64,000 nt of DNA from Bacillota bacterium (GTDB lineage: Bacteria; Bacillota; Clostridia; Oscillospirales; Ruminococcaceae): positions 1 to 64,000 of the forward strand of contig JAEWPV010000018.1 of assembly GCA_023460535.1 (NCBI GenBank). The letters run 5' to 3'. Each line of letters starts with the position of its first letter. Positions within the stretch are counted from its first letter, which is position 1. Below the pieces are notes generated by a model. The model ran no database searches. It was not told where the DNA came from and was given only the letters and a program-made list of their open reading frames with translations. Made by a program: the position numbers and the translations under genes. Below are positions 43,713 to 53,465 of this stretch, in pieces.

Positions 43713-44204
43713 ATGACGATGAAGCTCGCCATCTGTCCCGGTAGTTTTGACCCTGTTACCAAAGGACACCTAGACATTATTACCCGCGCTTCGGGGTTGT
43801 TTGATGAGGTTATCGTACTGGTGGTTCACAACTCCGCCAAAAACCCAATCTTCACCCCCCGCGAGCGCATGGACATGATACACAAAGTAACCGGTCATCT
43901 AGCCAATGTTCGGGTGGACACATTCGAAGGACTGCTTGCCGATTACGCAAAACAGCAGGGCGCTTGCGCCATTGTAAAAGGGTTGCGTGCGGTATCCGAC
44001 TTTGAGTACGAGTTCCAGATGGCTCTGGTAAACAAAAAGCTGTACCCAGAGGCAGAAACGGTGTTTGTGCCAACGAGTATGGAGAACATGTACTTAAGCT
44101 CCAGCATTGTAAAGCAGGTAGCAAGCTTTGGCGGCAACATCTCGGATTTTGTGCCTGCGACGATACTTGATGAAATACACGACCGGCTTTACGCAAACGA
44201 ATGA
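43713..44204 (+). CDS. coaD: Phosphopantetheine adenylyltransferase
   Basis: A 163-residue nucleotidyltransferase for the penultimate step of coenzyme A synthesis. The PGSFDPVTKGHLDII motif (T/HxGH class), VKGLRAVSDFEYE and the C-terminal MYLSSSIVK are all present. Three clustered ATGs (43710, 43713, 43719) are candidate starts; 43713 has the best spacing from AAAGG. Confidence 0.96.
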   Translation: MTMKLAICPGSFDPVTKGHLDIITRASGLFDEVIVLVVHNSAKNPIFTPRERMDMIHKVTGHLANVRVDTFEGLLADYAKQQGACAIVKGLRAVSDFEYEFQMALVNKKLYPEAETVFVPTSMENMYLSSSIVKQVASFGGNISDFVPATILDEIHDRLYANE

Positions 44205-44255
44205 TTGCACTGTCACCATTTCTTTCATATCGCTGATTAGGGAGGCTGCTACCAT

Positions 44256-44726
44256 ATGACGATGAACATTGACGAGGCGCTGGACTTGATGGATGAACTG
44301 ATTGATACCTCGTGGGCAATGCCCCTTTCGGGCGGGCGTTGTGTCATAGACGTTGTTCGCCTGCGTGAGTTGATGGACGATGTACGCCTATCGCTGCCCA
44401 ACGAGATTAAACAGGCCAAGGCAATCGTATCCGACCGCGCGGAGATTATCAGCGAGGCAAAGCGCGAGGCAGAAGCCATTGTTGCCCGCGCAGAGGAAAG
44501 GGCGCGCGCCATGGTGGCAGCGAATGAAATCACCCGTCAGGCGCAGGAGCGGGCGCAGGAGATATTATCAAGCTCGCAGCAAAAATCCCGCGAAATACGC
44601 CAGTTGACCACCGAGTATGTGGATGAGATCGTACGTTCGGCAGAAGAAAGCTTGACTGTAAGCCTCAACAAAGTGAAAACCGTACGCCAACAGATGAGGT
44701 CGGGTTCAAAGAACAGCAATATCTAG
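44256..44726 (+). CDS. Coiled-coil protein downstream of coaD
   Basis: A 156-residue soluble protein dominated by a long Ala/Glu/Arg-rich coiled coil (about 48-145; for example AKREAEAIVARAEERARAM and ITRQAQERAQEIL). It resembles ATP synthase subunit b or DivIVA-like helices in composition only. I recognise no named family, though genes of this kind often follow coaD in Clostridia. The N-terminal part (IDEALDLMDELIDTS, VDVVRLRELMDDVR) may be a small folded domain. Good GGGAGG site. A strong terminator follows. Confidence 0.7.
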   Translation: MTMNIDEALDLMDELIDTSWAMPLSGGRCVIDVVRLRELMDDVRLSLPNEIKQAKAIVSDRAEIISEAKREAEAIVARAEERARAMVAANEITRQAQERAQEILSSSQQKSREIRQLTTEYVDEIVRSAEESLTVSLNKVKTVRQQMRSGSKNSNI

Positions 44727-44749
44727 TATACATAATACTTATCAACCGC

Positions 44750-44801
44750 AACCGCCTGTACCCCGTAGCGCAGAGAATGCACGGGGCATGGGCGGTTTTT
44801 T
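44750..44801 (+). terminator. Terminator after the coaD transcript
   Basis: A long stem (AACCGCC/GGCGGTT outside, CCCCGT/ACGGGG inside) is followed by TTTTTT. Confidence 0.85.
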
Positions 44802-44981
44802 ATGTTAACTCAGAGCAAAAGAACATATGTACGCATTATTTGCCCGTTTTTCGGCATTACTACCACATTTTCCGATTGTTTTATTCGACAAGGCGGTTAT
44901 CGATAATATGTAATAAATGGTACTGTTTTTGTGTAAAGTGATAATCATTGCCCGCACAATTAGGATATTGTGCAAAGACAC

Positions 44982-45010
44982 TTGCAATTTACATAATTCA
45001 TCGTTATAAT
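44982..45010 (+). promoter_or_regulatory. Promoter of the dcw (division and cell wall) cluster
   Basis: TTGCAA (44982-44987), 17-bp spacer, TATAAT (45005-45010). The MraZ-type repeats begin 10 bases downstream. The remaining 44802-44980 shows no gene. Confidence 0.8.
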
Positions 45011-45019
45011 AAAAGAAAA

Positions 45020-45053
45020 GTGGTTCAAAGTGGTTTAGTGTGGTTAAAAGTGG
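45020..45053 (+). promoter_or_regulatory. MraZ operator: four GTGG direct repeats
   Basis: GTGG occurs at 45020, 45030, 45040 and 45050, exactly 10 bp apart and on one DNA face, starting right after the -10 box. MraZ proteins bind such tandem GTGG/TGGG repeats to repress their own operon. Confidence 0.85.
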
Positions 45054-45122
45054 TGCATATATCGTCATTCAATCTCAGAATGGCTAGTGGCATAAAGTCT
45101 CATAATAAAGGTGGTGGTAACA

Positions 45123-45542
45123 ATGCTGATGGGCGAGTTTTCGCACACCCTTGACCCCAAGGGACGTGTGGTTTTTCCGTCCAGACTTAGGGCTGACCTA
45201 GGCGAGCATTTTATCATCGCAAAAGGCACAGGCGACTGCCTGTTTGCCTACCCCGAAGACCAGTGGAAGGTGTTGCAGGAAAAGATTAACGCGTTGCCGT
45301 TTTCTAAGGCAAGCGCGTTGCAAAGGTTCTTCTTCTCCGGAGCCTGCGAGGCGGAGGTTGATAAAAACGGGCGTGTGTTAATACCGCCTTCCCTTCGACA
45401 ATTTGCAGGGCTTGAAAAGGACATTATGATCATCGGCGCCTCGGTCAGAGCAGAAATCTGGGATAAGGCAAAGTGGGACGAGCAGAATGCCGCATTGACT
45501 GCAGACAGTATTCAGAACATGATGGACGAGCTGGGCTTTTAA
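45123..45542 (+). CDS. mraZ: Transcriptional regulator MraZ
   Basis: A 139-residue AbrB-like regulator with two tandem swapped-hairpin domains (FSHTLDPKGRVVFPSRLR and EAEVDKNGRVLIPPSLR, each with the DxxGR motif). It represses the mra operon by binding the repeats found 70 bases upstream. The ATG at 45123 follows AAAGGTGGTG; another ATG two codons later is possible. First gene of the dcw cluster. Confidence 0.96.
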   Translation: MLMGEFSHTLDPKGRVVFPSRLRADLGEHFIIAKGTGDCLFAYPEDQWKVLQEKINALPFSKASALQRFFFSGACEAEVDKNGRVLIPPSLRQFAGLEKDIMIIGASVRAEIWDKAKWDEQNAALTADSIQNMMDELGF

Positions 45543-45583
45543 TTCGTATACTGCATTCTCGGATAAAGGGAGGCGCCTTCGTT

Positions 45584-46507
45584 TTGGATTTTACACACAT
45601 CTCGGTACTACTAAACGAATGTATACAAGCGCTTGCCATTCAACCCGACGGCATATATGTGGACGGCACAGCGGGTGGCGCGGGACACAGCGCGCAGATT
45701 GCCCAGCGGCTGACAACCGGACGCCTGATTGCAATCGATAAAGACCCCGATGCAGTTAAAACCGCTACCCGGCGGCTTGCGCCTTATCCGTGCGCGCAGG
45801 TGGTGCGCGCGGATTTTTCCGAGACAAAAGAGGTGCTAGCTGCACATTCAATTAACCAAATCGACGGGATGCTACTGGACTTGGGCGTGTCATCCTATCA
45901 GCTCGATACAGCCGACCGCGGCTTTTCCTACCGACAGGATGGCCCGTTGGATATGCGCATGAGCGCGCAAGGGCAAAGCGCGCGGGAGCTTGTGAATACC
46001 GCATCCGCACAGGAAATCGCTAAGATTTTATGGGAGTACGGCGAAGAAAAGTTCTCCCGCAAAATCGCGCAGGCGATTGTGACGGCAAGGCAGCAAAACC
46101 CAATCACCACAACCTTTGAACTGGTGGACGTAATAAAAAGTGCACTGCCGGCGGCGGCCATGCGCGATGCGCATCCCGCCCGCCGCACCTTTCAGGCACT
46201 TCGCATCGCGATTAACGGAGAACTGGAACTGCTAGACAGGGCGCTGAACGACGCCTTTGGGCTGTTAAAGCCGGGCGGCAGACTCTGTGTTATCACCTTT
46301 CACTCGCTGGAGGATCGCATCACGAAGCAAAATTTTGCGGCGCATTGCAGGGGTTGTACCTGCCCGCCCGAATTCCCCATCTGTGTGTGCGGAAAGGTAC
46401 CTGCCGGCAGACTGGTGAATAAAAAGCCCATAGAGCCTTCGGCGGAGGAACTGGCTCAAAATTCCCGAAGCAGAAGCGCAAAGCTTAGGACGATAGAAAA
46501 GGTATGA
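45584..46507 (+). CDS. rsmH: 16S rRNA (cytosine1402-N4)-methyltransferase RsmH
   Basis: A 307-residue SAM methyltransferase (MraW) modifying C1402 in the ribosomal P site. HISVLLNE opens the family pattern. DGTAGGAGHS is the SAM loop, and LLDLGVSSYQLD and RGFSYRQDGPLDMRM follow. The C-terminus ends SRSAKLRTIEKV, as usual. The start is TTG 45584, with GGGAGG ten bases upstream. Confidence 0.96.
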   Translation: MDFTHISVLLNECIQALAIQPDGIYVDGTAGGAGHSAQIAQRLTTGRLIAIDKDPDAVKTATRRLAPYPCAQVVRADFSETKEVLAAHSINQIDGMLLDLGVSSYQLDTADRGFSYRQDGPLDMRMSAQGQSARELVNTASAQEIAKILWEYGEEKFSRKIAQAIVTARQQNPITTTFELVDVIKSALPAAAMRDAHPARRTFQALRIAINGELELLDRALNDAFGLLKPGGRLCVITFHSLEDRITKQNFAAHCRGCTCPPEFPICVCGKVPAGRLVNKKPIEPSAEELAQNSRSRSAKLRTIEKV

Positions 46508-46534
46508 AGGCAAAAATAAATGGGGGTGCATACC

Positions 46535-47014
46535 GTGGCAGACAATCTCGCATATGATCTTTCGTTGTTTGAAAACAGAGAGCGTAAGGCAAAGCCGGCA
46601 CCCAAACAGCTACCCAAGGTATTGCCGCAATCGCGCCTGCGTATTGGTCTTATGGCATTTGGAAGAATATGCGCCGGCATTTTTGTTGGGCTGGTTCTGT
46701 GCGCGGGTATCTATAGCCGGGTTGCGCTGACCGAAGCAGTGGCGGACATTGGTGTGGCAAAAGCAAAGCTTGAGCAGCTTCAAAACGAAAACACCCGACT
46801 AAATGTACAGCTCGACAGCAAGGTCTCGATTAAAAGTATCGAGCAGTATGCCGCAGGAACACTTGGACTGAGCCGGGCGGAAAAATACCAGATCAACTAT
46901 ATCACCCTTTCGGGCGACGACAAAATAGAAACGAATCAGCATAACAGTGACATCACAGTGAAAATTCCGGACCTAAACGAGCTGTTTTACCGTTTGGTGG
47001 AATACATAAACTAA
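46535..47014 (+). CDS. ftsL: FtsL-like septum protein
   Basis: A 159-residue bitopic membrane protein: a cytoplasmic N-terminus (ADNLAYDLSLFE), one transmembrane helix (FGRICAGIFVGLVLCAGIY), then a leucine-zipper-like coiled coil (AVADIGVAKAKLEQLQNENTRL) and a YAAGTLGLSRAEKYQINYI segment typical of FtsL/DivIC proteins. Its position between rsmH and the PBP is the standard ftsL position. FtsL forms the FtsQLB-type complex activating septal synthesis. GTG 46535 is preferred because GGGGGTG precedes it; ATG 46520 is an alternative. Confidence 0.85.
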   Translation: MADNLAYDLSLFENRERKAKPAPKQLPKVLPQSRLRIGLMAFGRICAGIFVGLVLCAGIYSRVALTEAVADIGVAKAKLEQLQNENTRLNVQLDSKVSIKSIEQYAAGTLGLSRAEKYQINYITLSGDDKIETNQHNSDITVKIPDLNELFYRLVEYIN

Positions 47015-47106
47015 AACGCAAATACAATTTAATGGTTTTACACAACCAAGTTCGCTGTGTTATTGGGTGTATAGCGCAACTCGGCGCAAACTAAGGGGGC
47101 GAAGCA

Positions 47107-49320
47107 ATGCCGGCGGGACCAAGTAACGCCATGATAAAAAAGATGCTGATTGTCGTCGTCGTATTGACGGCAATCTGCTTTTCGGTTTTAATCGGACGCC
47201 TTGTGTTTCTTCAGCTGGTGAAAAACGAGCCGTATCAAAAAAAGGCAATTAATCAGCAGTTGCGCGAAACAACCGTTAAGGCAAAGCGCGGCACCATCTA
47301 CGACCGCAACCTGAATGTATTGGCATTGAGCGCAAGTGTGTGGGAGGTAAGCCTAAACCCCACCAACATAAAGGAAAGCCAACGTGAGATGATAGCAAAA
47401 AAGCTGTCGGAAATCCTTGAGGTGGATGAGCAGCGGGTCCTTGAGAAATCAAACAAGAAAAACTATTATGAACTGATTAAGCGTCGCGTAGAGCAAGCCG
47501 AAGCCGACGCTATTCGTGCATTTATCAGCGAGAATAAGATTACCGGTATTGTACTCAACGAGGACTATAAACGATATTATCCCTACGGCGATTTTGCAGC
47601 CACTATTCTGGGCTTTACCGGAGACGATCACCAGGGCCTAAACGGACTGGAATCGTACTACGAACGTTACCTCAAGGGGGTAGACGGTAAGATCGTATCC
47701 ATCAAAAATGCGTTGGGCAAGGATATGCCCGTAGAGTATGAATCGCGAAACGACGCACAGGACGGGTACTCCCTTGTGCTGACCATCGATGAGGTCATTC
47801 AGCACATTGTGGAAAAGAACCTTGAAACCGCGGTGGTGGAATACGGGATAAAAAACCGCGCAACCGCCATTATCATGGATGTGACCACCGGTGAGGTGCT
47901 CGCGATGGACACCGAGCCGGACTACGACCCAAACGACCCGTTCACACTCGAAAACCAAGAGCTGGCGGCACTTATTAACGAGATAGAGGACAATGACCAA
48001 CGGGTTTCAGAGCTAAAATCAGCACGCGAGGCGCAGTGGCGTAACAAGGCAATCTCCGATACCTACGAGCCGGGCTCGGTCTACAAGATTATTACGGCGG
48101 CCTCAGCTCTCGAGGAAGGCGTTGTAAACGCAAACACCCCCTTTTATTGCAACGGTTCCCTTACTGTAAATGGTCGTTCCATCGGCTGTTGGAAGCACGC
48201 GGGTCATGGCGCACAGAACTTTGTGGACGGCATTAAAAACTCCTGCAACCCCGTGTTTATGGCGGTTGGCCTGTTGCTGGGACCCGAACGCACCGCCCAG
48301 TATTATAAGGCGTTTGGATTTAGCGAACCCACCGGTATCGACCTTCCCGGCGAAACGGGCGGCATTTATCACTCCCTGGCGGTGCTGCAAAAAGAGCCGG
48401 ACACCCTGGCGGTTGCATCCTTCGGTCAGAGCTTTAAGGTAACCCCCATTCAGATGATTACGGCAATCGCAGCCACCATCAACGGCGGCTACCTGTATGA
48501 GCCCCATATTGTGAAGCAAATTATTGATTCCGATAAGAACATCATAGAGAATATAGAGCCGGACGTAAAGCGGCAGGCTATTTCGAAAGAGGTTTCCGCA
48601 GAGCTTGCGCTGATGCTTGAAAAGGTGGTAAGCGAAGGCAGCGGACGCAGTGCCTACATAAAGGGTTACCGCATCGGCGGAAAGACCGGTACCTCCGAAA
48701 AGCTTGATAAGCAGAGCACCACAGGCGTAAAAGAGCATGTGTTATCGTTTCTTGGCTTTGCTCCCGCCGACGACCCGAAGATCGCGGTTTTGGTTATTCT
48801 GGACGAACCGGCGGATTCGGGCGCATACGGCTCCACCATCGCGGCACCCGTGGCGGGCGCGATTATTGCCGAGACCCTGACCTATCTCGGCATTGAACCG
48901 GCTTACACTGCAGAAGAGCTGGAGAAGATGGACGTTTCCACCAAGAATGTAGTCGGTCTCAAGCCGCATGAAGCCACCTCGGAGCTGAATAAACTGGGGC
49001 TGCAGTCAGAGCTTGTAGGCAAGGGCGAAACAATCGTCAAGCAGTATCCGCTAGCCGGGCAGCCCATTCCCAGAGGGGGAAAGGTGATTTTGTACACTGC
49101 GACGCAGAGCCCCAACACCTCCACTATTCCCAATGTAATCGGGCTTTCCGCTCAGCAGGCAAATAAAACCTTAACCAACGCGGGCTTCAACATCCGCATT
49201 GTGGGCGGTGGCAGCAATCAGGTGGGTACCAAGGCAATCTCTCAATCGATGGTTGGTATAGAGGCGGAGCACGGTACCATCATTGATGTTGTGTTCGGCG
49301 TAGACGATGCGGTAGAATAA
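47107..49320 (+). CDS. Class B penicillin-binding protein with two PASTA domains (SpoVD/PBP2 type)
   Basis: A 737-residue transpeptidase crosslinking septal or spore peptidoglycan with FtsW/SpoVE. The transmembrane helix is at about 11-37 and the dimerisation domain follows RGTIYDRN. The active site is Ser324 in EPGSVYK (SxxK), then SCN at 379-381 and KTGT at 526-529. Two PASTA domains lie at about 613-668 and 669-730. Clostridia may have SpoVD and PBP2B paralogs; sequence alone does not tell which this is. A strong AGGGGG site precedes the ATG. Confidence 0.95.
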   Translation: MPAGPSNAMIKKMLIVVVVLTAICFSVLIGRLVFLQLVKNEPYQKKAINQQLRETTVKAKRGTIYDRNLNVLALSASVWEVSLNPTNIKESQREMIAKKLSEILEVDEQRVLEKSNKKNYYELIKRRVEQAEADAIRAFISENKITGIVLNEDYKRYYPYGDFAATILGFTGDDHQGLNGLESYYERYLKGVDGKIVSIKNALGKDMPVEYESRNDAQDGYSLVLTIDEVIQHIVEKNLETAVVEYGIKNRATAIIMDVTTGEVLAMDTEPDYDPNDPFTLENQELAALINEIEDNDQRVSELKSAREAQWRNKAISDTYEPGSVYKIITAASALEEGVVNANTPFYCNGSLTVNGRSIGCWKHAGHGAQNFVDGIKNSCNPVFMAVGLLLGPERTAQYYKAFGFSEPTGIDLPGETGGIYHSLAVLQKEPDTLAVASFGQSFKVTPIQMITAIAATINGGYLYEPHIVKQIIDSDKNIIENIEPDVKRQAISKEVSAELALMLEKVVSEGSGRSAYIKGYRIGGKTGTSEKLDKQSTTGVKEHVLSFLGFAPADDPKIAVLVILDEPADSGAYGSTIAAPVAGAIIAETLTYLGIEPAYTAEELEKMDVSTKNVVGLKPHEATSELNKLGLQSELVGKGETIVKQYPLAGQPIPRGGKVILYTATQSPNTSTIPNVIGLSAQQANKTLTNAGFNIRIVGGGSNQVGTKAISQSMVGIEAEHGTIIDVVFGVDDAVE

Positions 49321-49470
49321 GGTGTGTACCATTCGTGTATAGCAGTTAATTCTTTGGCTTTCGTATGCTGAATGCAGATATGTAATTGCGAATAGAAAGC
49401 TTACCATGGCGACTATACTATAAGCAGCACCCCATTCACCATACGCAACAACTAGCAGGGAGGCGGGCAA

Positions 49471-50922
49471 ATGTTATTATCACAGCTAATGGGTCGTGTC
49501 AACTGCCTGTCCGGCGCACAGATACCCGATGCCGAGATATCCCTGGTTACCGGCGATTCCCGCAAGGTGACGGCAAACACCCTGTTCGTGGCAATAAAGG
49601 GCGAGAAGTTTGACGGACACGATTATGCCGAAGCAGCGATAAGCCAGGGCGCGGTCGCGGTGATTACCGAGCGGGATCTGGGTCTTGCCCAGCAAGTAAT
49701 CGTGCCGAATACACGGGCGGCCTATGCACTGCTGTGTGCCGAGATGAGCGGAAACCCCGCCGGCAAGCTAAAGCTCATAGCCGTTACGGGAACCAACGGA
49801 AAAACAACAATCACCTATCTGCTTAAGCAGATATTGGAGTCGGCAGGCAAAAAGACAGGACTAATCGGAACCATTCATGTGGAGATAGCCGATATGGTTC
49901 TGCCAGCCAAGCATACCACCCCCGACCCTGCGGAGCTGCACGCGCTGTTTGGGCGCATGGTGGCAGCGGGTTGCGAGTATGTTGTGATGGAGGCGTCCTC
50001 CCATGCGCTGGACCAGCACCGTCTGGACGGTTGTATGTTTGAGGCGGGCATATTCACCAACCTCACGCAGGATCATCTGGATTATCACCTGACCATGGAG
50101 AACTACTACAACGCAAAGAAAAAGCTGTTTGACAGCTGCAAGGTGGGTATTGTTAATCTCGATGACGAATACGGCAGACGCCTGCTTAAGGAGATTCCGT
50201 GCAAGGCAGTCAGCTATTCGGCAGATGACGATATGGCGGATTACACCGCAAAAAGTGTAGAAAAGCTCAGCAGTGGCGTAAACTTTGCGTTTGTAGGCAA
50301 AGGGATAATCGAGCGGGTTTCCTTCTGTATGCCCGGTGCGTTTTCGGTTTCCAACGCGATGGCCGCGGCAGCCTGTGTGGTCTCACTGGGGTTTGACCCT
50401 GCGGCGGTTGCAACGGGGCTAAACCAATGCACAGGGGTTAAGGGTAGGGCGGAGGTTCTGTACGCAGGAGACGATTTTACCATCATTTGTGACTATGCCC
50501 ACAGCCCGGACGGGTTGGAGAAGGTATTATCAGCGGTACGGGAGTTCGCACCCAAACGGGTGGTGGCGCTGTTTGGCTGCGCGGGAAACCGTGACCGAAC
50601 CAAACGCGTGAAAATGACACGCGCGGTGGGGCAAAACTGCGACTTTGCAATCCTCACCTCCGACAATCCCCGCAGTGAGGATCCCAACCAGATTATAGAC
50701 GACGCCATTCCCGGTTTTCAGGGAACGGGTGCGCAGTATAAGGTTATCGTCGACCGCTACGAGGCAATCAAGTGGGCGATAGAACATGCGCAGCAGGATG
50801 ATGTGCTTGTGCTGTGCGGCAAGGGGCATGAGGACTATCAGGTTCTTAACTTTGGCACGGTATTTTTTGACGAGCATGAAATAGTGAAAAAGCTTATCGC
50901 CGCACGCGATGATAAGCGGTAA
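49471..50922 (+). CDS. murE: UDP-MurNAc-L-Ala-D-Glu:meso-diaminopimelate ligase
   Basis: A 483-residue Mur ligase adding the third residue of the stem peptide. ATP loop GTNGKTT at 107-113 and central HTTPDPAELH. The specificity motif DNPR at 398-401 (TSDNPRSEDP) is the one found in meso-diaminopimelate-adding MurE, so the wall is probably of the mDAP type. It follows the PBP gene after a 150-base gap without a clear terminator. Confidence 0.97.
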   Translation: MLLSQLMGRVNCLSGAQIPDAEISLVTGDSRKVTANTLFVAIKGEKFDGHDYAEAAISQGAVAVITERDLGLAQQVIVPNTRAAYALLCAEMSGNPAGKLKLIAVTGTNGKTTITYLLKQILESAGKKTGLIGTIHVEIADMVLPAKHTTPDPAELHALFGRMVAAGCEYVVMEASSHALDQHRLDGCMFEAGIFTNLTQDHLDYHLTMENYYNAKKKLFDSCKVGIVNLDDEYGRRLLKEIPCKAVSYSADDDMADYTAKSVEKLSSGVNFAFVGKGIIERVSFCMPGAFSVSNAMAAAACVVSLGFDPAAVATGLNQCTGVKGRAEVLYAGDDFTIICDYAHSPDGLEKVLSAVREFAPKRVVALFGCAGNRDRTKRVKMTRAVGQNCDFAILTSDNPRSEDPNQIIDDAIPGFQGTGAQYKVIVDRYEAIKWAIEHAQQDDVLVLCGKGHEDYQVLNFGTVFFDEHEIVKKLIAARDDKR

Positions 50923-50949
50923 AATCCGGCGAAATGGAGGAATCGGAAT

Positions 50950-52320
50950 TTGAAGCCATGGATGTTAAACGACATCGCTAGTTTGTTTGGGCAAAAGGTT
51001 CCCGAAGGGGTATCCGTACTGGATGTGTGCACCGATTCCCGTGCCATCACCCCGGGCTGCCTGTTTGTTGCACTGGAGGGGGAGCGATTTGACGGTCACA
51101 GCTTTGTGCGGGAAGCGTTTGAAAAAGGTGCTGTGGCAGCGGTGTGCCGCAAGACGATTGCGGACGCCGAAAAACCGGTAATCTATGTGAAGGATACCCA
51201 GCGCGCACTGATTACCATAGGGTGTGCGCACCGACTAAAATATAACCTTCCCATTGTTGCGGTAACGGGCAGCGTGGGCAAAACCACCACAAAGGATATG
51301 ATTGCCTGTGCATTGGCGGCACAGCTTAAAACGCTAAAGACCGAAGGCAACCGCAACAACGAAATCGGCTTACCGCTGACCTTGCTTAATTTGGACGAAA
51401 GCTATGGCTGTGCGGTGCTCGAGATGGGAATGACCCATCCTGGCGACCTCTCGCTGTTGTCAGCGGCGGCGCTTCCAACCGTCGCGATCATCACAAATAT
51501 CGGGGTTTCCCACATCGAAAATCTCGGCAGCAGAGAAAACATACTTAAGGCAAAGCTGGAGGTCGCAGAGGGGCTTCCCACCGACGGAACACTTATCCTA
51601 AATTATGACAACGACCTTCTTTGCGACATAAAAACCCATCGCGGGCTTGCTATAATATCATACGGTATCGATTGTTTACAGGCAGATATTACCGCAAAAA
51701 ACATCTCCAGAAAAGGTGAAGAAACGCAGTTTACCATCCGATATCATAATAAGGATTATCCTGCTCGCATTCCGTGTATCGGCGTACACAACGTTCTCAA
51801 TGCGCTTGCCGCGTTCGGTGTGTGTGCCGCGTTAAAGCTTGACCTGGTTCGGTGTACCGCAGCACTCGGGACCTATACACCGTCCGGCATGCGTCAAAAA
51901 ATTGTGCGCTATGGCGGTTTTACTGTCATTGAGGATTGCTATAACGCAAGCCCCGACTCCATGAAGGCGGCGCTGGGTACACTAAAAACGCTAAAGGCAG
52001 AAGCTGGCGGTGCATCCATTGCCGTTCTTGCGGATATGCTGGAGCTGGGCGACTATTCACAGACAGCACACGAGGCAGTTGGTAGCCTTGTAGCACAAAC
52101 CGACGCCGATGTATTGATTGCTTACGGAACCGAAGCGGTTCACATGGCGCGAACGGCTCAGCGCGACGGGGTGCGCACGGTGTATTACTTCTCCGACAAG
52201 GGTGAAGCGGCACAAAAGCTAAAAGATACAGCAAAGCCGGGAGATACCATCCTATTCAAGGGTAGCCGCGGTATGCGGCTGGAGGAGATAATCGAGAGCT
52301 TTTATGGTAAAGAAACTTGA
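50950..52320 (+). CDS. murF: UDP-MurNAc-tripeptide:D-Ala-D-Ala ligase
   Basis: A 456-residue Mur ligase completing the pentapeptide precursor. ATP loop GSVGKTTTKDMI near 110, then EGNRNNEIGLPLTLL and LEMGMTHPGD. The C-terminal YNASPDSMKAAL is diagnostic of MurF. TTG start with GGAGG upstream, 27 bases after murE. Confidence 0.97.
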   Translation: MKPWMLNDIASLFGQKVPEGVSVLDVCTDSRAITPGCLFVALEGERFDGHSFVREAFEKGAVAAVCRKTIADAEKPVIYVKDTQRALITIGCAHRLKYNLPIVAVTGSVGKTTTKDMIACALAAQLKTLKTEGNRNNEIGLPLTLLNLDESYGCAVLEMGMTHPGDLSLLSAAALPTVAIITNIGVSHIENLGSRENILKAKLEVAEGLPTDGTLILNYDNDLLCDIKTHRGLAIISYGIDCLQADITAKNISRKGEETQFTIRYHNKDYPARIPCIGVHNVLNALAAFGVCAALKLDLVRCTAALGTYTPSGMRQKIVRYGGFTVIEDCYNASPDSMKAALGTLKTLKAEAGGASIAVLADMLELGDYSQTAHEAVGSLVAQTDADVLIAYGTEAVHMARTAQRDGVRTVYYFSDKGEAAQKLKDTAKPGDTILFKGSRGMRLEEIIESFYGKET

Positions 52321-52419
52321 TACAGTCCATGTATCAGGCGTCAGATAGTGTTAATCATCTAAGTGCACGGGAAATGAAGCGAGGGACTCACCCCAGTTTT
52401 TTAAAAGGATGTTTTGAAA

Positions 52420-53430
52420 ATGAACTCGACAGCAACGATTGTTGCGGCTTTGGTTGCCTTTGTTGTCACCGCCGTGATTGGACGCGTATTGATTCCTTAC
52501 CTGACCAAGCTGCGCTATGGTCAGACCATTAAGGAGATTGGCCCCACATGGCATAAAAACAAGCAGGGTACCCCCACCATGGGCGGTATCATGTTTATTA
52601 TCGGCTCATTAGCCGGTCTTATGGTAGGGCTGCTTGCGCTTTCTTATCTTCGCGACGGAGCAATTGAAGTGACGTCGCGGCTTGACAGTATAAAGCTGGC
52701 GGCAGGGGTGTTGCTTGCATTGGCTAACGGCTTTATCGGCTTTACCGATGACTATATCAAAGTGGTGAAAAAACGGAATCTCGGGCTTACCGCTTCTCAA
52801 AAAACAATAATGCAGCTTCTTGCGGCAATACTATACTTGCTTACCCTTTACCTAGCCGGTGACCGTTCCACAACCATGATTGTCCCTTTTCTGGGGGCTT
52901 GGAATATGGGGTTGTTCTATTACCCGTTTTCGGTGCTGGTCATCTATTTCATGGTTAACGCCGTCAATCTTTCGGATGGAATTGACGGGCTGTGTGCCTC
53001 GCTTACCTTTGTATGCGCAATCTCGCTTATGCTGATGAGTGCGATGCTCGGGCAGCATAAACAGGGCATCTTTGCCGTGGCACTTGCGGCGGCGTGTATC
53101 GGGTTTCTCGTGTGGAATTTTCACCCCGCCAAGGTGTTCATGGGCGATACCGGCTCGATGTTTTTAGGCGGGGCAGTGGTAGCTATCAGCTTTGGTATCA
53201 ATATGCCCGCGTTTTTAGCGCTTGCGGGCATTGTATATATCCTTGAGGCGTTGTCGGTCGTCATCCAGGTTATCAGCTTTAAGCTGACGAAAAAGCGGGT
53301 GTTCAAGATGAGTCCAATCCATCATCACTACGAAATGTCCGGCTTTAGTGAAGTGAAGATCGTACTGTCGTTTTCGCTGGTGGGTGTGGTTGGCGGCGCG
53401 CTTGCGTTGTGGGCGTTAACGCTTGTGTAG
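52420..53430 (+). CDS. mraY: Phospho-N-acetylmuramoyl-pentapeptide transferase MraY
   Basis: A 336-residue polytopic enzyme transferring phospho-MurNAc-pentapeptide to undecaprenyl phosphate (lipid I). About ten transmembrane helices. GPTWHKNKQGTPTMGG, FTDDYIKV, NAVNLSDGIDGL and MSPIHHHYE are the conserved cytoplasmic active-site loops. ATG 52420 has AAAAGGA upstream. The expected next gene, murD, is absent. Confidence 0.97.
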   Translation: MNSTATIVAALVAFVVTAVIGRVLIPYLTKLRYGQTIKEIGPTWHKNKQGTPTMGGIMFIIGSLAGLMVGLLALSYLRDGAIEVTSRLDSIKLAAGVLLALANGFIGFTDDYIKVVKKRNLGLTASQKTIMQLLAAILYLLTLYLAGDRSTTMIVPFLGAWNMGLFYYPFSVLVIYFMVNAVNLSDGIDGLCASLTFVCAISLMLMSAMLGQHKQGIFAVALAAACIGFLVWNFHPAKVFMGDTGSMFLGGAVVAISFGINMPAFLALAGIVYILEALSVVIQVISFKLTKKRVFKMSPIHHHYEMSGFSEVKIVLSFSLVGVVGGALALWALTLV

Positions 53431-53465
53431 CGTGATATATTGTGCGGAATAGGGGTGTGTCCTGA

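Noticed and set aside
52386..52404. Internal terminator between murF and mraY
   Set aside because: The GGG/CCC stem is only three to four bases, too weak despite the following T run; the cluster is more likely continuous.
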